Origin: Solibacillus sp040274725
GTDB taxonomy: Bacteria; Bacillota; Bacilli; Bacillales_A; Planococcaceae
Assembly (NCBI GenBank): GCA_040274725.1
Contig: JBEMAQ010000016.1
Location: forward strand, 1-64,000
DNA: 64,000 nt
Direction: 5' to 3'
Below the pieces are notes generated by a model. It was not told the origin of the DNA. It made no database searches and saw nothing but the letters and a program-made list of their open reading frames with translations. A program made the translations under genes and the position numbers. Positions 43,410 to 52,305 of the stretch are shown here, in pieces; position 1 is the first letter of the stretch, and the number at the start of each line of letters is the position of its first letter.

Positions 43410-44129
43410 TTATTCGCCTAAATCTGCGTTGTGGTAAACGCGTTGAACATCTTCTAAATCTTCTAATGCGTCAAGCATTTTTTCGAATTTCGCTAAATCA
43501 TCGCCTGTTAATGCTGTTTCTGTTAATGGTAGCATTGTTAACTCAGCTACTGCGAACTCCTCAACACCAGCAGCTTTAAACGCTTCTTGTGTCGCGTGGA
43601 ATTGATCTGGCTCAGTATAGACGATAATTGTACCTTCTTCGTCTAAAATGTCGCGCGCGTCTAGGTCCGCTTCCATTAAAATTTCTATTACTTCGTCTTC
43701 TGATTTACCTTCAATACCGAATACCGCTGTATTTTGGAACATGTGCGCAGCTGAACCCGATACGCCCATATTACCGCCGTTTTTACCGAATGCCGCGCGT
43801 ACTTCTGACGCTGTACGGTTTACGTTGTTTGTTAAGGCATCAACGATTACCATTGTCCCGCCAACACCGAAGCCTTCGTAGCGTAATTCGTCGAACTGCT
43901 CGTCGCCGCCGCCTTTTGCTTTGTCGATTGCTTTTTCAATGATGTGCTTTGGTACTGAATACGTTTTTGCACGCTCTAAAACTGTTTTAAGAGCACGATT
44001 TGACTCTGGGTTTGGTTCACCAGATTTTGCTGCTACATAAATTTCACGACCGAACTTTGCATAAACACGACTGTTAGCTGCATCTTTACCAGCCTTTTTG
44101 TCTTTAATGTTATTCCACTTACGACCCAT
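43410..44129 (-). CDS. yeeI: YebC/PmpR-family DNA-binding regulator (YeeI type)
   Basis: 239 residues. The YebC fold is plain: MGRKWNNIKDKKAGKDAANSRVYAKFGREIYVAAK, GGDEQFDELRYEGFGVGGTMVIVDALTNNVNRTASEVRAAFGKNGG and LEDLEDVQRVYHNAD. The opening MGRKWNNIK marks the YeeI branch of Bacillales, as opposed to YrbC, which starts MAGHSKWNNI. YebC proteins have been described as transcription factors and, more recently, as factors that help translate proline stretches. The gene is monocistronic. Confidence 0.93.
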   Translation of the reverse strand: MGRKWNNIKDKKAGKDAANSRVYAKFGREIYVAAKSGEPNPESNRALKTVLERAKTYSVPKHIIEKAIDKAKGGGDEQFDELRYEGFGVGGTMVIVDALTNNVNRTASEVRAAFGKNGGNMGVSGSAAHMFQNTAVFGIEGKSEDEVIEILMEADLDARDILDEEGTIIVYTEPDQFHATQEAFKAAGVEEFAVAELTMLPLTETALTGDDLAKFEKMLDALEDLEDVQRVYHNADLGE

Positions 44130-44238
44130 TGTTTTCCACTCTCTTTCATCTATATATTATTCAAACGTTCATAACGAAAAAATATTTTTTAACTTATTTA
44201 TTATACATAAAGAGTGAAAAAAGTGGAATTACTATATG

Positions 44239-47200
44239 CTATTTTGTTTCAGTAAATTTCTTTTGCAAAATATAGTAGGACTCCTTTAGACGCTCCTTAT
44301 ATTCTGGCATCCCCCAGCCTCTCCATGTGTATGTTCTTAGCTCCGTATCCTGCTTGGGTATTGTTGCGATGACTTGTTCATTTTTAATCAGCAACGCCCC
44401 CATCTCAAAGCCCGGTGTAATTTCGCGTGTTAGCTCGCTCCCTTTGTATAAATCTGACCATACTTCTAAACGGCTCGGGTCTGTCACATTCAGCAGGAGC
44501 CACGGAATGCGAACTTCCACAATGCCGTCTTTCTCATTCACTTCATAGTCCGCCAACGAATCATAATTAACACTGTCAGGGTTGCCATTCCCTTGTCTCA
44601 AAATGCCCGTTTCGTATTTTTCAAATGGTAGCACTTTATTTAAGATAGGAATCGTTATCGACTTATTTAACGCATACTCAATCGGAATAAACTGTCCATT
44701 ATTTTTTTGCTTCGACCCTTCAAACGGTACCATTTTCAGCTGGTCCCCGTAAAACTTTTGGAACAGATCATAATATGCATCCACGACTAACTTTGAATTT
44801 TTTTCACCCTTTAATGCTAAAGCAAACTCTGCCTCATTTAACAGTGCATGTCCTTCATATGTGGCGTTCCCTTGATTTGCGAGCGTATTTAAATAAAGGA
44901 CTGGATAGTAATTATCCGAGAACTTCGCATCCTCCACATCGAGACGCATATATAAATAGCGCTCATCTGAATCAATATACATCGTCATTTGCTCTGTCTT
45001 ATAAAACGGTGCAATGCCAAACCAATCCGTCGTATCACCATCCACTTTTATTTTTAAAGTATCAAAACTTAAGATTCCAAACTGCTGCTCATTCGTTTGT
45101 GCATTTGACCAATAAGGGCGCTGGTCTGGATTGTCTAAATCCATCGTATTCCATGTACGCTTAAACCACTCATCCTGCCATGTAAATACTAGCCCGCCAA
45201 GCATGCCTTCCTGTAAAATATCTTCAAAAAGCCCGACTAAAATTTCCCCTTGCTCACGCTCGGCAATAAAACCTTGGTTCCAGCCAAACGGATTGACGTG
45301 TGTCAAGCCGCGCGATGCAGGGATACCAAACTCCGAAATGAGAACTGGCATGCGGTGCGCTGCGTGTAAATCCTTTAAATACGCAGCATAGTTATTTTTC
45401 TTCCCGCGGTGATCAATAAAATTCACATACTCCGGTGTATAATTTAAAAAGTCTGGATAATACGGGTACACATGATAGCTTGCAAACTGACCGACATGTG
45501 CAAGCACTCCCTTTTCATAAATGACATTCGGATTCACACCGACTAAATCCTCCTGCACACTTGGCTCATATGGATGTTCAAGTAGGTCGGTCGTTACCCA
45601 GTTTGTAAAGCTAAATGGACGCATCCACTGATAATTTTCCGCCTCATATTTTGCGGTAAACTCCATTTGTTCTGCTATCCAAATCTCAAATGGTGCGGCA
45701 TCTTTCGTTGTAAAATACTGCCCGTTAAATTGCGCCTTCCCACTATATTTCTCATTCACATTCTCAACTGCTAATGCATACCACTCAATGCCGAGCATCC
45801 AACCGATAATATACGGCGAGACGTCTGCTGTATATGTCCCTGATGCGTGGCCTGGTCTTGGCTCAATTACCGCATTACCATGAATAATATCCACAATATG
45901 CTGAATTTCTTTTTGGAAATTCTCAGTCGACCCGCCGTACACATCTAAATGCTCCTCCACAGGCTCCTCATCTAACCAAACACCGTGGTATAAATAAAGC
46001 GGCTGCTCATGGGATTCATTATATTCTAGTAGTGCCTCGTAAAAGCCTGGTGGGTGAATCGTGTAAATACGAATCGCATTCGAACCTAGCTCACCAATTG
46101 CTTTAAACCAGCCTGCATAATCTTCCTTTGTAATGCCAGCCTCACCTGGGAATACGCCTGGCTTGGCCATACCAATATTAACGCCCTTAATCGTGAGCGG
46201 CTGCCACTCACCATTTTGTAGTACCTCATATTGATTTCCATTAATACGTGCATTATAAGCGAGCCCTTGCTCCTTAGCTGGCGATAGTGAAATAGGTGTT
46301 ACCTCTACGCCCTCTGTATGCTTTGCCTCATGTAAAATTTGCTCCATCATTGGCAAATAGTTTTTCCAGTAAAAAGCATCCTGTCTTTGGATGAGCTCAT
46401 GCAGCTTTTTATAGCCAATCATTTTGGGAATCGGCAACGGATTTTTTTCTTTATACGAAAACTTCCCTGCAAAATAATAATGCTGGCTTTGCTCGCGCAT
46501 TACATTGGCAACCGCAACAAAGGTTTTAGGAAGACCGAGCGTTGTTAGTACCGCCTCATCTTCATTTGATACAGCTAGCTGAAACTCTGCTAATATATCT
46601 GCATCGCTCGCGGTTGCTAAATCAAACCAGCCGCGGAATGGCTCGAACTGTTTGAATCTGAATTTTCCCTCTCCCTTAGCCGTTGTAGTAAACGTTGCTT
46701 TTTGCACGCTTTGTAAGATAAACGTTTCTGCTGTCTCCTTATTCCGAATCACAAGCCCGCTACCGTTCGCGCCCATTTCTGCTAAATCCTCAAAATAACG
46801 TGCCTCATAACCAGTTTGCATAATACCAAGCTGATCTGCTAATTGCTCACGCACCGTTTGTTCTGTTGTTTCTGTGAAGCTGTTATATTCAACGATGAGC
46901 ATGCTCGGTGTTTTTTGAGCAATGCGGCTTTCTATAACACGCCAATCGCTTCCTGTTAAACCACCGTACAATACTTTATCTGACGGTTCTGTCGTCCAGT
47001 TCAACGCCTCCTCTTTAATCCCGTACATATCTGCTAAATAAATCACGTCTGTGTTATCAATACGTAGCGGCAAATCATGATAAAGAATATCCTTTCGGGC
47101 ATTGACTACTTTTACGCCAAAATAGTCAAGGTCTGCCTCATAGGTCTGTCCATTCGACTGCACGACCTTTTCTAACTGTAACGCCTCATAAATACCTCGT

Positions 47201-47337
47201 CGTTCCTTTAACTCCTTATCCGTAGAGCTAACATCGATAACCGCTATCTCAAGCGGCGTTTTTTTTGAAATTATAAATCCCCACCAAGGTGCGGTGAGGC
47301 ATGCAACGACGCCGATTATGACTAAAAACTTCTTCAT
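44239..47337 (-). CDS. Large exported glycoside-hydrolase-like protein
   Basis: 1032 residues. N-terminal signal/anchor (residues 1-23), then about 30-270 a domain with alternating strands and helices that may be a glutamine-amidotransferase-like fold, a linker, and at about 380-740 a TIM barrel of the GH-A clan: WQPLTIKGVNIGMAKPGVFPG, GSNAIRIYTIHPPGFYEAL, PYIIGWMLGIEW (E518 possible acid/base) and PVLISEFGIPASRG (E669 possible nucleophile). From about 760 the DGDTTDW motif starts a CBM9-like or DOMON-like domain. The substrate is unknown. It lies alone between separately transcribed genes. The catalytic residues are inferred from clan patterns only. Confidence 0.75.
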   Translation of the reverse strand: MKKFLVIIGVVACLTAPWWGFIISKKTPLEIAVIDVSSTDKELKERRGIYEALQLEKVVQSNGQTYEADLDYFGVKVVNARKDILYHDLPLRIDNTDVIYLADMYGIKEEALNWTTEPSDKVLYGGLTGSDWRVIESRIAQKTPSMLIVEYNSFTETTEQTVREQLADQLGIMQTGYEARYFEDLAEMGANGSGLVIRNKETAETFILQSVQKATFTTTAKGEGKFRFKQFEPFRGWFDLATASDADILAEFQLAVSNEDEAVLTTLGLPKTFVAVANVMREQSQHYYFAGKFSYKEKNPLPIPKMIGYKKLHELIQRQDAFYWKNYLPMMEQILHEAKHTEGVEVTPISLSPAKEQGLAYNARINGNQYEVLQNGEWQPLTIKGVNIGMAKPGVFPGEAGITKEDYAGWFKAIGELGSNAIRIYTIHPPGFYEALLEYNESHEQPLYLYHGVWLDEEPVEEHLDVYGGSTENFQKEIQHIVDIIHGNAVIEPRPGHASGTYTADVSPYIIGWMLGIEWYALAVENVNEKYSGKAQFNGQYFTTKDAAPFEIWIAEQMEFTAKYEAENYQWMRPFSFTNWVTTDLLEHPYEPSVQEDLVGVNPNVIYEKGVLAHVGQFASYHVYPYYPDFLNYTPEYVNFIDHRGKKNNYAAYLKDLHAAHRMPVLISEFGIPASRGLTHVNPFGWNQGFIAEREQGEILVGLFEDILQEGMLGGLVFTWQDEWFKRTWNTMDLDNPDQRPYWSNAQTNEQQFGILSFDTLKIKVDGDTTDWFGIAPFYKTEQMTMYIDSDERYLYMRLDVEDAKFSDNYYPVLYLNTLANQGNATYEGHALLNEAEFALALKGEKNSKLVVDAYYDLFQKFYGDQLKMVPFEGSKQKNNGQFIPIEYALNKSITIPILNKVLPFEKYETGILRQGNGNPDSVNYDSLADYEVNEKDGIVEVRIPWLLLNVTDPSRLEVWSDLYKGSELTREITPGFEMGALLIKNEQVIATIPKQDTELRTYTWRGWGMPEYKERLKESYYILQKKFTETK

Positions 47338-47410
47338 TGCTTTGTTATCCTCTCTTTTACTCTCGATTTATTATGTGAAAATATTACTCCACACTTAATT
47401 CTAGCTAAAA

Positions 47411-47455
47411 TAAAAAATACCTTTTATAGCGACTATAACGCCATAAAAGGTATTT
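47411..47455 (-). terminator. Terminator of the zinc metallopeptidase gene
   Basis: AAATACCTTTTAT...ATAAAAGGTATTT, 13-bp outer stem with inner GCG/CGC, then T-run on the minus strand. Confidence 0.88.
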
Positions 47456-47461
47456 CAAATT

Positions 47462-48319
47462 TTATAAATCTGTCGCGTTAAAGGTGTCGCTACCCTGCAA
47501 CGTACCATTTTCAAAACCTTTTTTAAACCAACGCATACGCTGCTCGCTCGTACCATGCGTGAAGCTTTCTGGCACAACATAACCTTGTGCCTCCATTTGA
47601 AGGGTATCATCACCAATCGCATTGGCTGCTGTTAGTGCTTCTTCAAAATCACCGACCTCTAAATAGCCTTTATTTTGCACATGATGTGCCCATACGCCCG
47701 CTAAATAATCCGCCTGCAATTCTAAACGCTTCACCTGCTCATTATATTCTGCCTTTGACACTTTACCGTTTAATGCATGCACCTGTTGTGAATAACCAAG
47801 AAGCGTTTGTACATGATGCCCTACCTCATGTGCAACAACATAGGCCATCGCAAAATCACCTGGGGCTTTAAATTGATATTTCAGCTCATCATAAAAGCTT
47901 AAATCAATATATAATTTGTGGTCACCTGGACAATAAAACGGTCCAACCGCTGCGCTTTGGTTGCCACATGCTGAGCTCACACTATTCGTAAATAATACGA
48001 GTGAAGGCTCCTTATACGTTAAATCATTATTCGCAAAAATTTGGTGCCAAATATCCTCTGTATCCGCAAGTACGACCGATACAAACTCCGCCATTTCTTG
48101 TTCTTCAGCAGTCGGTACATATTCCTCTGTTGCTTCACCATTCTGAATGACACTTTGGTTTACAACATCAAATACATCGCCCGCATCCCCGCCACTTATG
48201 AGCGTAAAAATGATAGCAATCACAATCCCGATACCACCAAGCCCACCGCCAATCTTTCCGGCACTCATACCGCGGCGATCCTCGACGTTGCTACTTTTTC
48301 GTCTGCCTTTTACATCCAT
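47462..48319 (-). CDS. Putative neutral zinc metallopeptidase (YpfJ family)
   Basis: 285 residues. A short basic N-terminus (KGRRKSSNVEDRRG), one membrane helix (about 28-45), and an extracellular domain with the zinc motif AYVVAHEVGHHVQTLLG and RLELQADYLAGVWAHH, which supplies the third ligand. The sequence PFYCPGDHKLYIDLSFYDEL precedes the zinc motif as in all members. The physiological substrate is unknown. RBS AGGGG; monocistronic. Confidence 0.92.
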   Translation of the reverse strand: MDVKGRRKSSNVEDRRGMSAGKIGGGLGGIGIVIAIIFTLISGGDAGDVFDVVNQSVIQNGEATEEYVPTAEEQEMAEFVSVVLADTEDIWHQIFANNDLTYKEPSLVLFTNSVSSACGNQSAAVGPFYCPGDHKLYIDLSFYDELKYQFKAPGDFAMAYVVAHEVGHHVQTLLGYSQQVHALNGKVSKAEYNEQVKRLELQADYLAGVWAHHVQNKGYLEVGDFEEALTAANAIGDDTLQMEAQGYVVPESFTHGTSEQRMRWFKKGFENGTLQGSDTFNATDL

Positions 48320-48398
48320 GTTCTATCGTCCCCTTCCCACACAGCTGTTATTTTTCCAAATATCCTCTTACATATCGTATCAATCTAGGATTTCTTCA

Positions 48399-48851
48399 CT
48401 ATTGCTTTTCTAGTATTTTATCGAGTAGCGTCGTGCAGCCCTCCACACAAAGTGCATAGGTTTCATTAAAATCCCCTGTATACCACGGATCTGGCACGTC
48501 CTTTTTATGCGTCGTTAAATCTAAAAAGCGGAAAATCCTCTCGCTTTCACTTTTGAGCATGCGACGCGTATTGTCTACATTGCTTGCGTCCATGCATACT
48601 AAATAATCGAATTCTAAATCTGATGTGCGTAGTGGACGTGATGTCATGCCACTCGTCGAAATACCCATCTCGTGCAGTTTCGATCGTGTTCCTTTATGCG
48701 GCTCTTCTCCCTGATGCGCACTGCTCGTCCCCGCTGAATCAACTTTAATAGTTGCTGATAACCCGCGCTTTTCGATTAAATCACGCATCACCGCTTCAGC
48801 CATTGGTGAACGACAAATATTGCCTAAACAAATAAATAATATACGCTTCAT
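48399..48851 (-). CDS. Low molecular weight protein-tyrosine phosphatase
   Basis: 150 residues. The P-loop FICLGNICRSP gives Cys8 as nucleophile and Arg14, and the acid Asp is in VPDPWYTGDFNETY. SAGTSSAHQGEEPHKGTRSKL is the second family block. It resembles YfkJ of B. subtilis, which is linked to stress, more than the arsenate-reductase members because DPWY is present. RBS AAGGAGG. It lies 55 bases after plsC, with a terminator between. Confidence 0.92.
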   Translation of the reverse strand: MKRILFICLGNICRSPMAEAVMRDLIEKRGLSATIKVDSAGTSSAHQGEEPHKGTRSKLHEMGISTSGMTSRPLRTSDLEFDYLVCMDASNVDNTRRMLKSESERIFRFLDLTTHKKDVPDPWYTGDFNETYALCVEGCTTLLDKILEKQ

Positions 48852-48876
48852 AAAAATTCCTCCTTAAATCGCTTCA

Positions 48877-48909
48877 AAAAAACACGCTCAAAAAGAGCGT
48901 GTTTTTTAT
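48877..48909 (-). terminator. Terminator of plsC
   Basis: ACACGCTC / GAGCGTGT stem with a 5-base loop, then T-run on the minus strand. Confidence 0.85.
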
Positions 48910-49493
48910 TTTGCCTGTAATTCTTCTAATAAACGATCGAGCTCTGCCTCTAAATAATGCATAGCCGCCTCACGTGCTTCCTTGCCTGACTCGACGTTAA
49001 ACGGCTTCCCGTAAACCAGCTTTGCCTTTTCACGCTTAAATACACCCTTCACATCTTTTGGCCCGATATAAGCAGCTGGCACGATTTGTGCCTTTGACAG
49101 CTGGGCAATTGTCACCGCACCTTGCTTCAAATCTGTATTTTCTGTGCTGCGCGTACCGCTTGGAAAAATACCGACAATTTTGCCGTCCTTAATAAGCTGA
49201 CGCGGAATTTTAATGACACTTGGGCCCGGATTTTCACGGTCTACTGGGAATGCATTCAGTTTATCAATTAACCAGCCGAGGCCCTTAATTTCAAACAGCT
49301 GCTTTTTCGCCATGAAGTGAATTTCACGCGGCAATACCGATACACCTAAGTTTAAAATATCCACATACCCATTATGTGTGCAGGCAATTACGAAGCCACC
49401 CTCTTCTGGTAAGTTTTCCGTTCCGTACACTTTTGCCTTTGCACCATTTGTTTTTAATATGACATTAACGAGACCTGCTATAAATTTATACAC
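48906..49493 (-). CDS. plsC: 1-acyl-sn-glycerol-3-phosphate acyltransferase
   Basis: 195 residues from a GTG start behind AGGAAGAG. The catalytic HX4D box is CTHNGYVDILNL and the substrate motif is GIFPSGTRSTENTDLKQGA (Ser in place of the usual Glu in FPEGTRS). VPAAYIGP is motif IV. It acylates lysophosphatidate to phosphatidate at the inner membrane face. The HNGYVD form, without the usual HxSxxD Ser, also occurs in relatives. Confidence 0.88.
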   Translation of the reverse strand: MYKFIAGLVNVILKTNGAKAKVYGTENLPEEGGFVIACTHNGYVDILNLGVSVLPREIHFMAKKQLFEIKGLGWLIDKLNAFPVDRENPGPSVIKIPRQLIKDGKIVGIFPSGTRSTENTDLKQGAVTIAQLSKAQIVPAAYIGPKDVKGVFKREKAKLVYGKPFNVESGKEAREAAMHYLEAELDRLLEELQAK

Positions 49494-49561
49494 GATTCTC
49501 TTCCTACCTTATCTACTTAATGTCTTCATTTTACTAAAAAATGCATAGAAGCTCAACGTCA

Positions 49562-50392
49562 TTATGCGCCGACTAAAATATCTAAGTCAATTGTTATTTC
49601 TGTAAGTGCAATTTGTGTGCGATCTTTAATATGCCAGCCCATTGGCGTCATCTCAAGTAGCTTTGGCACAAGTGCTACGTCAAGTGGCACTGTATAGGTC
49701 ACACGGTGAATTTCTACTGTGTCAAAATTTTCTTTAAAGCGCGCGACGGTTTGTGCATTAGAATAAGCCTCTTTTTCTGAATCAGCAAATGCTTGCATGC
49801 GCAGTTCCTTCAAATAATTTTCCTGCGGCACAACTTTTATCACCTGACCACCTGGCTTTAACAAACGCTTAAACTCCTCATAATTCGCTGGCGATAAAAA
49901 GTTCAAGATGGTGTCAAACGAACCTTCGCTATACGGGCTATTCGCCAGGTCACCGACACACCAAATAAAGCCCGTATAGTTTTTCGCTGCTGTTAAAATG
50001 CCTTCTTTCGCAATATCAATCCCAACACCAACTGCACCGGGCTTCGCTGCGCAAATGCGGGCTAAATGCGAACCTTCTCCGCAGCCTGTATCTAAAATAC
50101 GAGGCGCCTCTACTAGCAACTCTGCGATTTTTTGCTGCACCTTATCATAAAGACCACTCGTAATGACCTCATGACGTGCCTCAAATAATTCCTTACTATA
50201 CATCGACGCGACTGTGCGCGGTAATAAATGAACCATCCCTTGCTTTGCCACATCAAAGCTATGCTGCTCCGTGCAACGTAGTGTACCTGCATCACTCATA
50301 GTCATCTTCCCTGCGCAAATCGGGCAGGCAAATAGCTCCTCATGCGCTTGCATCAGAGTAATTGCCATCATACGTTTTGATAATTGAGCCAT
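49562..50392 (-). CDS. rlmA: 23S rRNA guanine N1-methyltransferase (RlmA type)
   Basis: 276 residues. An N-terminal zinc finger (FACPICAGKM, then C...H in RCTEQHSF) is followed by DVAKQGMVHLLPR, the RlmA signature, and a Rossmann methyltransferase: ILDTGCGEGSHLARI, GVGIDIAKEGI, WCVGDLANSPY and LSPANYEEFKRLLKPGG. E. coli RlmA methylates G745; Gram-positive members (RlmAII) methylate G748. Which base is used here is not certain. A long stretch of the N-terminal start is supported by AAAGGAG. Confidence 0.9.
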   Translation of the reverse strand: MAQLSKRMMAITLMQAHEELFACPICAGKMTMSDAGTLRCTEQHSFDVAKQGMVHLLPRTVASMYSKELFEARHEVITSGLYDKVQQKIAELLVEAPRILDTGCGEGSHLARICAAKPGAVGVGIDIAKEGILTAAKNYTGFIWCVGDLANSPYSEGSFDTILNFLSPANYEEFKRLLKPGGQVIKVVPQENYLKELRMQAFADSEKEAYSNAQTVARFKENFDTVEIHRVTYTVPLDVALVPKLLEMTPMGWHIKDRTQIALTEITIDLDILVGA

Positions 50393-50464
50393 AAAATCTC
50401 TCCTTTTAATGCTGTAATCGTATCATAATTATTTATAAAAAGCTTTTCACCCCGCGCAAACAAA

Positions 50465-50503
50465 AAAGTTCCAAACGCGGCATTTCGCATTTGGAATCTT
50501 TGC
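50465..50503 (-). terminator. Terminator of the NERD-domain gene
   Basis: TTCCAAATGCG / CGCGTTTGGAA (with mismatch) around an AAATGC loop, then six T on the minus strand. Confidence 0.8.
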
Positions 50504-50504
50504 A

Positions 50505-51170
50505 TTAGCTAATAGCAACTGGCTTTTTCTTCGCTAGCTTCACTGGTTTCTTTTGTGCCATACTTTGTACAACACTATAAACCGTATCGATTTCTGTCTC
50601 AGACAGTACCTGACCTGCCAGTGTTTTCGTCCATGCCTTTAACTGTTTCATTTTTACAACATCTACATTTTGAGATGTTAGTTCGATTTTTTGGAATGCA
50701 CAATCATCGGTGAATAATACAATGGCCTCATATGCATCACGATTCATCTCAGGTAAATGCTCTTGCAATGCATAAATATCACGTTTTACATCGTGAACTG
50801 GATTTTCAAATGGCTTTTGCTCATCACCATGCAGAAGCTGTGTCCACTGTAAATCTTCCTCATGCCCGTTAATCCATCCACCCATTTTTTTGATATTCAT
50901 CACATAAATACCGGACTCATGGATAAATAACGCATCAACTTTTCGTGTCGATTCACCCGTTGGCACCGCAACATCTACAACAATTCTGTGTAGACCATCT
51001 GTACGATCAAGTGTTTTATAAATTTTATTTAACCTACGCACTCGACTAGTTAATAACACATCAAAATATGTATAGCCTGTTTCCTTACCGAAAGCCGTGT
51101 CATCATGTCGGTAAATAGAAAAGGCGAAATAACCTAAAATCATTACGGTTAACACTAGTAGCCATATCAT
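50505..51170 (-). CDS. NERD-domain protein
   Basis: 221 residues. One N-terminal membrane helix (IWLLVLTVMILGYFAFSIY) and a NERD (nuclease-related) domain at about 35-150: RIVVDVAVP, KVDALFIHESGIYVMNIKKMGGWINGHEEDLQWTQ. In the canonical NERD core the strand ends in E-x-K; here it reads N-I-K-K, so one acidic active-site residue is missing. It might therefore not be a nuclease. The gene is preceded by a GC-rich repeat and has a loosely spaced ribosome site. Confidence 0.85.
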   Translation of the reverse strand: MIWLLVLTVMILGYFAFSIYRHDDTAFGKETGYTYFDVLLTSRVRRLNKIYKTLDRTDGLHRIVVDVAVPTGESTRKVDALFIHESGIYVMNIKKMGGWINGHEEDLQWTQLLHGDEQKPFENPVHDVKRDIYALQEHLPEMNRDAYEAIVLFTDDCAFQKIELTSQNVDVVKMKQLKAWTKTLAGQVLSETEIDTVYSVVQSMAQKKPVKLAKKKPVAIS

Positions 51171-51213
51171 CTTCGCATTCGCTCCTCACGTCCAAAGTTC
51201 CAATTCTCTTAAG

Positions 51214-51334
51214 AAAAGCGCTAAAGCGCCGGTTTAGCCCCGACAAGCGTTGGAGAGCCCGAAGTGAAAGTGCGCTTTTCAACTTTCACCCGAGGGATCG
51301 AAACGACTCGAGGGGCTGGCGCTTTAGCCTAGAC
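51214..51334. repeat. GC-rich palindromic intergenic repeat (AGCGCTAAAGCGCC family)
   Basis: About 120 bases with nested inverted repeats: GCTAAAGCGCC (51220-51230) with GGCGCTTTAGC (51318-51328), AGCCCC (51236-51241) with GGGGCT (51312-51317), and an inner GTGAAAGT (51264-51271) with ACTTTCAC (51282-51289). The same sequence family occurs between genes of Lysinibacillus-like genomes to my recollection. It lies between the NERD and HAD genes. Confidence 0.75.
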
Positions 51335-51477
51335 ACTGCCAAAACGCCAAATTTTATACTTTCTGATATTTTAACAAAAATCGCCATTCATGACTATGCA
51401 ACGAATGGCTACTTCTTCTGCTTCATTTGACCTTAGTAGAAAAGCATAAAACGCAAAAAATTAATAAAAAACAGTAC

Positions 51478-52158
51478 TTACAGAATAGATGTTAGCTGAC
51501 GCAATTGTGTAATCGTATAAGTCGGTTCTACCGATGCAGCTTGCTTGCCGATTGGATTTAACCAGCACGTATCAATGCCCGCTGCAACTCCGCCCATAAT
51601 ATCTGCACTATAAGAATCTCCGACAATTAACGTCTTTTCCTCATCGAACTGCGGAATGCGCTCAAATACATAGTCGAAAAATTGCTTCATTGGCTTTTGA
51701 TAGCCTGTATCCTCAGACACAAATACTTGTTTAAAATGCGGTGCGAGCCCTGTTATTTGTAAGCGTCGATGCTGTGTATCAGAAATACCATTTGACGTAA
51801 TATACAAATCATACTGCTGTGATAATTGCTGTACGATGCTAAACGCATCCGGCACAAATATTTTACTCTCCGTCAAATAGCCGCGATATTCCGTATCAAG
51901 TGCAATCCCATCCACACGCTTCCCAAGCACCTCAAATGTTTTCGCAAAACGTGTCGCCATCAGCTCCTCACGCGTCACAAGCCCCTGCTCAAGCGCATCC
52001 CACAATGCACCGTTTATTTCTTTATAAATCGCTTTAATGTCCTCTGTTAATGTAAACCCGTGTGCTGCAAATAATTTCGGCAATGCATGCTTCTCTGCCG
52101 CGCCAAAATCCAGTAGCGTATCATCTAAATCAAATAATAAAAATTGATATTGTTTCAT
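51478..52158 (-). CDS. HAD-family pyrimidine 5'-nucleotidase (YjjG/YfnB type)
   Basis: 226 residues from the ATG behind AAGGAG; a start 14 codons earlier is less good. HAD motifs: I LLFDLDDTLLDF, II ITSNGISDTQ, III K in GYQKPMKQFFDY, IV IVGDSYSADIMGG. The cap domain is of the C1 type. The layout fits YjjG-family enzymes, which remove phosphate from noncanonical pyrimidine nucleotides. Substrate not proven. Confidence 0.88.
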   Translation of the reverse strand: MKQYQFLLFDLDDTLLDFGAAEKHALPKLFAAHGFTLTEDIKAIYKEINGALWDALEQGLVTREELMATRFAKTFEVLGKRVDGIALDTEYRGYLTESKIFVPDAFSIVQQLSQQYDLYITSNGISDTQHRRLQITGLAPHFKQVFVSEDTGYQKPMKQFFDYVFERIPQFDEEKTLIVGDSYSADIMGGVAAGIDTCWLNPIGKQAASVEPTYTITQLRQLTSIL

Positions 52159-52305
52159 TCTGTTAATTCTCCTTAATACTTTCTCTATCGTAGTATACAA
52201 CTTCCAAAACGATACACTCTATCTTTACTATAAAATATTTTTTCGCTAACATAACAAATGTAACCTGAAGTCACGAAGACGTATTCAAAGAAAGAAGGGT
52301 TTGGT

